DNA from: Taiwanofungus camphoratus
Lineage: Eukaryota; Basidiomycota; Agaricomycetes; Polyporales; Taiwanofungaceae
DNA length: 64,000 bases
Direction of reading: 5' to 3'
Assembly (NCBI GenBank): GCA_003999685.1
Contig: CP021230.1
Span: forward strand, 558,001 to 622,000
In this document: positions 58,720-64,000 of the stretch, in pieces
Position numbering within the stretch: position 1 is the stretch's first letter
Layout: each line of letters opens with the position of its first letter
The notes under the pieces: generated by a model
What the model saw: only the letters and a program-made list of their open reading frames with translations
Databases searched by the model: none
What the model was told of the DNA's origin: nothing
Translations under genes and position numbers: made by a program

Positions 58720-61700
58720 GATGTTGCTGTCTGTGCCAGTGACGCTGCAAGCCTCAGAGACAGAGCTTTTATACCTGAGTCCCGTATTGTTTGTTAGTCC
58801 CAGAATTCCCGGAGAGATAATATTTGCGTTCGGCCAGAGTCCGGCAGTAAAGACAATTTGAGATACGAGAACAAAGCTAGCCAGCGCTCATCAGGCAATG
58901 TCTTCCGTTGCTTCCAGAGGCAGGCTGTGTCAGAAGAAAGTGGTGGCGGCTTGGGTCAAACTCCATTGAACACTGCGGGTGGAGGTTGACGCCGGGATAC
59001 TGACTGGTTACCGGATATGGCATAGTACCAATACTGCACAAAAACCGCTGCTACCACCGAGATAATCGCGGCCCTTTTGCGGGATCAATAGGTCATGTCA
59101 ATATTATAGATCTACAGCTTGTGGGATCGGCAAGCTGCTAGCGCTGACATGCTCTCGCATCTACACACAAATGGCTGCTTCGCATCACATCTTCTCCGAG
59201 CGGTCGTCACAAAAGCTATCTCGATATTCGTTTTTTCCAACTTTCGATTTATCAAGCTCGGGCATGGGCACCCCGCCAAACGATCTCCGGACCTGCAGCG
59301 GTGGGGCAGATGCGCCTGTGAAATGCTCGGAGGAAACTTACTATACATAGCACCGTCCGGGGCTTGACGGAGCTGTGCAAGGCCGTCCGGAGAAGCTCTC
59401 GCTGATTGATACGCCGACCATCGGAAGTCCATGGGAAATCGTCTTCACGCAATGGCTACGGAACGGCACGCAATCCGATTAAGAGGCTGACATGTCAGGC
59501 GCAAAGAATCGTGTGGGTAGATGATGGTTGATGATCTTTGACAATAGCTGTCTCCACACTGATATTGGTATCGCCTCTAAATGACATACAGATGTAACCA
59601 GGCCCGCACCTGAGCTGCACATCTTAGGCACGGTGGTAATGCGAACGTGGCCTTGTGAGCGGGGTTCTCAGAGTCCCTATTGCAACCATATACGAGTTGG
59701 ACAAGACACGCACTGGATGAGCTGGAGATGCTATCTGTCATTCTCCATTGTAATCGTAATACGCGGATTCGATGTGTCCGATGGAGCTCCACCCGTCAAA
59801 CATACTTTATTAAGGAAACAAGTCTTGGGAAAATCTGCATAGCAACATAGGCTCGTCTCGGAACAATGAGGTGACAACGACTTTCGTTCTGTAAGCTGCG
59901 GAAAATCTGAAACGGCGAACTAGAAGGTGGTAGCGCACCGCAGGATGGAAGGACGGAAGCCTTGTTCGAGCCTACGGAAGACATTCAACATCAAGATGGA
60001 CACATCTAGCTCATCACCTTCCGGTGTTGCAAACAAGCGTAGAACGGGAAGATGTTCCATGACGAGAATTCGGGAACATAGGGTGACGGCGTTTCCTCGT
60101 CACAGCATCATCGCTGAGATAGACAGCACATTGGACGCAATCAATGGGCATGTTGAGTGACAATCATGAAGCGAGAAGACTAGGCCACCTTCGTTCATAG
60201 CACTCCGGGCATTGCGCAGTAGCGGGGAGGGACGGGAAAACCCCAACTGGCCCCCACTGTGTTGCAGATCCTGGGAAGAACGCGTTTGGAGCTATAGCAG
60301 AAAATCTCCTGGATTCCAGCATCGTCAAATGCCCCACGTTCAGGACAATGGAATGGAACAATGCAGGGTCCGGACACGGATCACAGTAAATGCAAAGTGC
60401 AAGTATGTACCAAGATGTGGGCAGCAGTTGGTCCGCTGCCGCGAAGGCGCATTGTGATGCGGACGTCCGCTCACATGGAAGCACAGGGAGCCGAGTAGAA
60501 GGTATAGAAAACACGGAAAGTCGTCCACCTTTGAATACACTCAGCTTTTGAGCCGTGGAAGCTGGAGATTGGATCTTCAGAATAGTATCATGATGGCTCG
60601 GAAGGATGTATATTGCGGAATGTTGCGGATGGCGCTTGCTGCTTTGGTCGCTCGCTGATCTCTTTCGGAACTTGATTGCACCTAGAGAGCGCATACGGCT
60701 GAAGATGTCACTGATCGAGATGCTCACAAAATAGTAACCACGTGATCCAATGTTCGCTGCGATACAGCTTTGGTTAGCGCACCGGCCAACGCGAGGGGCG
60801 GGGAGGCGAGATGTATAACTTACTGAATGGCATGTCGAGTTTCTGGAACAGCTCAATATCCAGAACGCACAGCAAACTATAACGAAACTTGCCACCGGTA
60901 TGATCCAATTCACCCTGTTGTGGAGCCTTACTGTTTCAGATGTGCGCGACGCCAGACTCACAAGAGTAACTGAAAGTAGATTTTCAAAGTAAACCTTTCC
61001 GGGGAAACTTCAGCCCATTCCCGTGCGCCGAATGTACGTCCACAGTGCCTCCGCCGAAGGCTGATAGCAACTCCTATCTTAGCTGTGCTGTTATAACCGC
61101 CCTCCTCCGTGATGAGCAGAAGCAGCTGATGGAAAAGAAAAGTTGAAATATGGAGGCAAATAGGGGTATACTATGATATCACGAACTTAACTTCAATAAA
61201 GTCGTGAGCAAAGATGTCGAATGATGTCTGAGTAATACAAGGCCTGCTCCATCTGATCATAGCATCATATCGCAATGATAGCGCGGCATGAGGACACCCG
61301 AATGGCTGTCGTTGTGGGCCAGGGACGCCAAGTAAGTCAGGGTTGAACGTTGACCATAAGTAGCTTGAAACTTACTGGTGTCAGCTTGGGCCCTTCAAGC
61401 GCCAGACGGAGCGCTGAGACCAGCACAGGTCAGAGGATGGGAGTGGCGCCCGAGGCGTCAACAGATAGGTTTGATCAACAAATCAGCACTCAAAACATAC
61501 TTAGTGAGTCATCCAGCGTCCCTGGAGGGACTTCTTGACGCAGCGGTGGGAGAGCAGTCACTCTTCTAGAAGAATGAGAATGTTTCACATACCACCCGTA
61601 GGGAAGCTGAGTCTTCGGGTCCATATAACTTGAACTAAAATTTGATCTCTTGAACGAAGGGGTAAACAGCAAGCCACTCTTGTCCAAAGAATGAGGGGGC

Positions 61701-62772
61701 CAGAGAATATTCTACTGCACAAGGAGTCATCAAGTGTCAGTCAGACGAAGAACTCACGGGGACAGTAGAACATACAGTCGAGATTCTGTACGCTGACAGG
61801 AATTCAGGCAGCACAAAAACTGACATCAGCGACAATCAGGTCAGAGAACGATATGTGTAACGCCACTGTCGAGGATGCGCCATGACAGGATAAAAATACG
61901 GTGCTGTATTCGCCAACCTGTGAGTGGCGGATCAGCGCAGGACAGCAGGACGTTCCTTTCCAATGTTTGAAATGCTTCCAATTGGCACGATCCATTCGCC
62001 GTCTGTCTGGGCTGAGGATTGAACACGGCTAACCGAAAAGCCCGTATGAGAAAAAGGGGGAGAGCGCATTCGTCGATGCGCAGAAAAGATAGTTGAATAC
62101 GTTATACGCAACAGATAAATGGAAGCAGACGCTACAAATTTGTCGTAAGTTCAGAGCATGTATACCACTGGCAGGAGGTGTCCATCGTCCATCAAAAAAG
62201 TGACAAAGCGGCCATGGAGTGAGATTTGTCGAAAACTTCTCCAGCCTTGGGCAGATCTTCTCCTTCACATCTTAGACAACAGTTCTATCTTGGATCGTAG
62301 AAGCCATTACTTCCCTCGCAGTCAGTCGCTTTCTAGATCGTGCTAGCAAAAGATTCTTGAGTAACGGCTAAAGCTGTTCGAGCACCTGCCAACGTTTCAG
62401 GAAGCCAAAACCTCACGTGACACTTACTGAATGAGCCTGCCTCGTGGCGAAACGTCCGCGGACTGCAATTTCGATTTACGTCTGTCCAACCTCGACCGGA
62501 CAACCAGGTCTACTTTGACCAGCCGCAGAATCTCCCCAAGCTTCTCAACAACCACTAACTTTCCAATTCCCTTCTTAGTGTGTGCTTTAGCCAGCAAGCT
62601 AAACGTGCGGTCTGCCAGCGCCATAACCTAGGCGCATTTTGGAAATATTGCAGGCCCACGCAGTGGTGTGTCGCACTGCAAGGTTGTCTGACTTGCCTAT
62701 TGTACGTTCATACTTTGAAGATAGTGAATGTATTTGTGAAACCCCATACCTGAACCAGCACTCCAGTAGACG
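58720..62772. other. 4-kb stretch with little recognisable coding sequence
   Basis: Between the Moco-sulfurase-like gene and USO1 I find no identifiable gene. Two places might be coding. One is a minus-strand frame at 60164-60961, which has a membrane-helix-like segment (WIIPVASFVIVCCAFWILS) but no ATG at its head. The other is a set of minus-strand fragments at 61.4-62.6 kb, including a basic helix starting MALADRTFSLLAKAHTKKGI (62424-62624). None links into a convincing spliced product. It may include a lineage-specific or decayed gene; no terminal repeats were seen. Confidence 0.4.
62424..62624 (-). CDS. Possible small protein or first exon, unrecognised
   Basis: ATG at 62624 opens a 66-codon frame: MALADRTFSLLAKAHTKKGI, then GKLVVVEKLGEILRLVKVDL, then a basic stretch RSRLDRRKSKLQSADVSPRG. 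It is rich in Lys, Arg and Leu with an amphipathic-helix pattern and lies divergently, about 150 bp from the USO1 start. It could be a first exon whose continuation I could not trace, or a chance frame. No domain recognised. Confidence 0.3.
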   Translation of the reverse strand: MALADRTFSLLAKAHTKKGIGKLVVVEKLGEILRLVKVDLVVRSRLDRRKSKLQSADVSPRGRLIQ

Positions 62773-63318
62773 ATGGAGTTCTTGTCCCAGACGTATATTG
62801 CCCTAAGGGGACCCACTGGTGCACCTCAGTCTCCTGCCGACACTATCGCTCGTCTCGCCGACCGTCTCTCACCCTCCACCTTACTCGCTGATCGTCGCGC
62901 AGCTGTGCTCTCACTCAAGGGTCTCTCTCGTGATCACAAAGCTGACGTTGCGGAGCGGGCACTGGCTGGCCTGCTCGATGTGCTCCAAAACGATGCTGAA
63001 ATAGACGCGGACATTGGCAAGGCAGTACTAGAAACATTGAATATTCTCTGTGAAGTCGACGACGCAGCACCTGTACAGGCCCGCGAACTGGGATTCCAAC
63101 ATACTGATCAAGTCCTTGTGGATGATAAGATTGCTCACAAGCTCTTTGTTCTTCTCGCAGACAACTCGTTCTATCTGAGGTTCCATGCCTTGCAATTCCT
63201 GGCGACGTTATTGCAAAATCGAAGGCAGGTTGTACAGAAATATTTTCTAAATGCACCGGTTGGTCCCACGAGCTTCGTTACTATTTTGGAAGAAAAGAGA
63301 GAGATCATTCGCCATGGT
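62773..63318 (+). CDS. USO1: USO1/p115-like vesicle tether, 5' part only
   Basis: Tethering factor for ER-derived COPII vesicles at the Golgi; full-length proteins have an armadillo-like head and a long coiled-coil tail. ATG at 62773 (MEFLSQTYIALRGPTGAPQS). The start of the head domain is clear: DRLSPSTLLADRRAAVLSLK, GLSRDHKADVAERALAGLLD, LQNDAEIDADIGKAVLETLN, DNSFYLRFHALQFLATLLQN and QVVQKYFLNAPVGPTSFVTI, to LEEKREIIRH at about 63315. The family continues with the next armadillo repeat (usually NEALLLL...), but no frame in the remaining 680 bp shows it. Either a very long intron or insertion begins here, or this is a truncated copy. Confidence 0.8.
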
Positions 63319-64000
63319 GCGTCTTCAGACATTTCAAATCGCTCATGATGTCGTCCTTCAGTTGATGGACCCGGTTCGATGCTTCGTATGGTACTAGTCT
63401 GCCTACGTCTCATGAGGTGCGGCCCAAATGTCGTTGGCGCCTGTGCGTGTATTGCCTGTGCATATGTTGGAGCGAACAAGCTGTAGCTTGTTCGCGTGGA
63501 CCGGTAAGGTAAAGAGTCTTGTCCGCTGTTGACCTTGTCGGTCCGCATCATCCGTCAATATTTCCTTCTTCTCATTCTCTAACCTCCCATCACGTCACCA
63601 TGGTCGATCCTCTGTACTAATTCAACATTGGAAGTCGCATTACACTTTCCATTCACGTAACGCACGCGATCACGTGCCTTGCGCGTCTTCATTGCGGCAT
63701 TCGCATACACGTTTTGGTTCTTGTCAATTTAAGTTCCTCCCAAGCTTCGCAATTGGCCAGTCGTCCATGCAGTACATTTGAAGCGAGTATCCAAGTCTTC
63801 CTCAGGCTAGTGGCTGTATTGAAGTTCGCGCCGCTGCTTCCATATGTGCAGGCTTGGTTTCGTTGTGTTTCTTTCGCGATGAGCAAGCATATTTTGAGTA
63901 CGATTCGGTTTCAGTGCCATTACGGTATCTTAGTGCCCCAATGTCCGTCCAGACACGGAAACAAATAATGGCACCATCCATTTGTTACATTTGTTATGTA
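63319..64000. other. Sequence downstream of the USO1 break, unassigned
   Basis: No USO1 continuation and no other gene recognised in the last 680 bp. It contains a strong hairpin: GCGAACAAGC at 63474-63483 pairing with GCTTGTTCGC at 63488-63497. Its nature (intron, inserted element or flank of a duplicated fragment) cannot be decided within the window. Confidence 0.4.

Noticed and set aside
60164-60961. Minus-strand frame of 265 codons as a gene
   Set aside because: No ATG at its head, low-complexity Cys/Ser/Leu content and no family motif apart from one hydrophobic segment; kept only as a note on the gap region.
1-64000. Prokaryotic-type systems such as CRISPR arrays, toxin-antitoxin pairs or phage
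   Set aside because: Introns, a spliced tRNA and the gene content are clearly eukaryotic; no direct-repeat spacer array exists.
1-64000. LTR retrotransposon or other virus-like element
   Set aside because: No reverse transcriptase, integrase, gag or capsid-like segment and no long terminal direct repeats were seen.

Overview
The window looks like nuclear DNA of a filamentous basidiomycete, most likely an Agaricomycete. Genes are close together and split by many short GT-AG introns, mostly about 45-70 nt. Proteins read across these introns match housekeeping families in the form typical of mushroom-forming fungi. I see no rRNA, CRISPR array, bacterial-style operon, LTR element or virus-like element. 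Gene names rest on recognising conserved motifs by eye. Splice sites were placed by hand and should be treated as models.

Layout, part 1. 1-8.7 kb: the initiator-tRNA modifying enzyme RIT1 (+) converges with a RIM13/PalB calpain-like protease (-), with 13 nt between their stops; then a leucine-rich-repeat membrane protein (-). 9.1-16.2 kb: clathrin light chain (+), a membrane J-domain protein (-), the HDEL/KDEL receptor ERD2 (+) and a VIP36/ERGIC-like cargo lectin (+). 16.6-23.5 kb: a monoglyceride lipase (+), a 350-bp MITE-like element, a four-RRM MRN1/Nrd1-type RNA-binding protein (+) and coatomer zeta RET3 (+). 24.2-31.3 kb: a secreted or vacuolar metallophosphoesterase (+), carnosine N-methyltransferase (+), an unrecognised gene (+), an intron-containing tRNA-Gln (-) and a small NIF3/YqfO-like protein (+).

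Layout, part 2. 33.7-42.7 kb: an F-BAR/SH3 cytokinesis protein of the Cdc15/Imp2/Hof1 type (-), an opsin-related Hsp30/Mrh1-type membrane protein (-), a single-pass membrane protein with a disordered tail (-) and a CHY zinc-finger protein (+). 43.3-50.7 kb: an unidentified multipass membrane protein (-), the ankyrin protein YAR1 (+), a second inverted-repeat element and a Ser/Pro-rich protein (-). 51.8-64 kb: a secreted protein built from three tandem ~640-bp exon cassettes (-), splicing factor CWC15 (+), a Moco-sulfurase-like PLP enzyme (-), a 4-kb stretch with little recognisable coding, and the 5' part of the vesicle tether USO1 (+), which loses homology abruptly.

Several genes belong to the early secretory pathway (clathrin light chain, ERD2, VIP36-like lectin, RET3, USO1), but they are independent transcription units. 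The least conventional features are the triplicated secreted-protein gene, the two MITE-like elements, the interrupted USO1 and the orphan membrane protein at 43-45 kb.
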